The notes beneath the pieces are model-generated. The model had not been told where the DNA came from. It worked only from the letters and a program-made list of their open reading frames with translations, and did not search any database. Below, piece by piece: positions 63,073 to 64,000 of a stretch of 64,000 bases of DNA; positions within the stretch are counted from its first letter, which is position 1; each line of letters begins with the position of its first letter. The DNA lies in the NCBI RefSeq assembly GCF_002915595.1, contig NZ_PQGG01000044.1:66639-130638 (forward strand), read 5' to 3'. The position numbers were made by a program, and so were the translations under genes. Source of the DNA: Zhongshania marina (GTDB lineage Bacteria; Pseudomonadota; Gammaproteobacteria; Pseudomonadales; Spongiibacteraceae).

Positions 63073-64000
63073 ATGAAAAAATACCACCTCTATGGCATTG
63101 GCGCTGCGCTGGTCGACACCGAAATTGAAATTAACGACCAAGAGCTCAGCTCTCTCGGCGTTGAAAAAGGTCTGATGACCCTCGTTGACGCCGCTCGTCA
63201 ACAGGAACTCTTGGACAAGCTAAGCAGCCATATGGTTCATGCTAGTCTGGCAAGCGGTGGATCAGCATGTAACTCCGTTATTGCCGCCGCCTATTTTGGT
63301 GCCAAAAACTACTATTCCTGCAAGGTCGCCAACGATGAACACGGCGATTTTTTCATGAATGATATCAAAGCCGCTGGGGTAGATGCCGACTTTGACGGTG
63401 AAAAATCCGCAGGTGTTACCGGCAAATGTTTGGTACTCATTAGCCCAGACGCCGAACGCAGCATGAATACCAATTTAGGTATTAGCGAGACCCTATCGAT
63501 CAGTGAGCTGAATGAAGCCGCCCTCGCGGATTCGGAATATTTTTATGCCGAAGGCTACTTAGTCACATCTGATACCGGCCGCGCTGCAGCTATTGCCGGC
63601 CGTAAAATCGCTGAGCAAAATGGGGTTAAAACCGCCCTAAGTTTTTCAGACCCAGGCATGGTCAGCTTCTTCCGCGACGGCTTAGTGGAAATGCTAGGCG
63701 ACGGCGTGGATCTCATTTTCTGCAACGAGGCAGAAGCCTTGGGTTGGGCGCAGAGCGACTCTTTAGACGACGCGGTTTCGGCGTTAAAAACCGTCAGCAA
63801 GACCTTTGCCATCACGCTAGGCGCTGAGGGCGCACTAGTATTTGACGGCAAGGAACTGCACAAAGTCAGCGGACACAAGGTCAAAGCCGTCGATACCAAC
63901 GGTGCCGGCGACATGTTTGCTGGGGCGTTTTTGTACGCCATTACCCATGGCTACGATTTTAAACAAGCCGGCAACTTAGCCAGTCGCGCCGCCGCTGAAG
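63073..64000 (+). CDS. PfkB-family adenosine kinase-like sugar/nucleoside kinase (partial)
   Basis: The first 309 residues of a ribokinase-family kinase, open at the right edge. The N-terminal GIGAALVDTEIEI and SGGSACNSVIAAAYFGA are substrate-site motifs, and DTNGAGDMFAGAF holds the catalytic Asp and anion hole. The overall pattern is closest to bacterial adenosine kinase-like proteins; the substrate is not proven. The ATG at 63073 has only a weak ribosome site. Confidence 0.88.
   Translation, partial: MKKYHLYGIGAALVDTEIEINDQELSSLGVEKGLMTLVDAARQQELLDKLSSHMVHASLASGGSACNSVIAAAYFGAKNYYSCKVANDEHGDFFMNDIKAAGVDADFDGEKSAGVTGKCLVLISPDAERSMNTNLGISETLSISELNEAALADSEYFYAEGYLVTSDTGRAAAIAGRKIAEQNGVKTALSFSDPGMVSFFRDGLVEMLGDGVDLIFCNEAEALGWAQSDSLDDAVSALKTVSKTFAITLGAEGALVFDGKELHKVSGHKVKAVDTNGAGDMFAGAFLYAITHGYDFKQAGNLASRAAAE

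Overview
The window is chromosomal DNA of a Gram-negative, aerobic gammaproteobacterium. Evidence for this is the proA-nadD-rsfS-rlmH-mrdA-rodA-mltB-rlpA-dacA-ybeD-lipB-lipA cluster, many outer-membrane proteins and lipoproteins, a TonB-dependent receptor, ubiX, mpl and a PBP1b. The fused BioH-BioC protein, the alginate-export-type porin and the YjbH protein suggest a marine member of the Cellvibrionales (Spongiibacteraceae or Zhongshania-like). That placement is inference from memory of the families. I saw no rRNA, tRNA, CRISPR array, insertion sequence or prophage gene; the window reads as stable core genome with some lineage-specific envelope genes.

Layout. 1-3939 (minus): an OmpA-family porin gene followed by a large lipoprotein gene with about 14 thrombospondin type-3 repeats and a 20-residue tandem repeat that runs off the left edge. 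4251-12353 (minus): biotin genes bioB-bioF-bioHC, then a lipoprotein gene and a yjbH-like gene, then bioD. 12438-19530 (plus): comF, molybdate import modB-modC (no modA, but a 14-codon leader ORF in its place), srkA, then a two-subunit exported molybdenum hydroxylase with a diheme cytochrome c. 19603-24710: a DUF1631 gene, nadC, a queuosine-precursor transporter and a short-chain dehydrogenase. 24862-35768 (minus): a tightly packed 12-gene cell-elongation and lipoate operon.

35921-41152 (minus): mpl, ubiX, an RND/MMPL exporter and a LON-domain protein. 41250-47347: an outer-membrane channel, a secreted protein of unknown family, panE and a TonB-dependent receptor. 47655-51783: a fatty-acid desaturase, a GFA-family protein and a DUF2157/GDYXXLXY membrane pair. 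51990-57926 (minus): a lipoprotein with a collagen-like stretch and an internally duplicated propeller-like domain, a Kef-type antiporter, a DUF1295 protein and nhaA. 58168-64000: a LOG-family protein, modF, mrcB (minus) and the 5' part of an adenosine kinase-like gene.

Themes. Three separate elements concern molybdenum: modBC, modF and the molybdenum hydroxylase. Peptidoglycan synthesis and remodelling is heavily represented (mrdA, rodA, mltB, rlpA, dacA, mpl, mrcB). The parts I find least explained are the OmpA/type-3-repeat lipoprotein pair, the leader peptide in place of modA, the duplicated-propeller lipoprotein and several strong inverted repeats in gene leaders (mpl, ybeD, modF, porin). 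Start codons were moved inward from the longest ORF wherever a Shine-Dalgarno sequence, family alignment or gene overlap favoured it.
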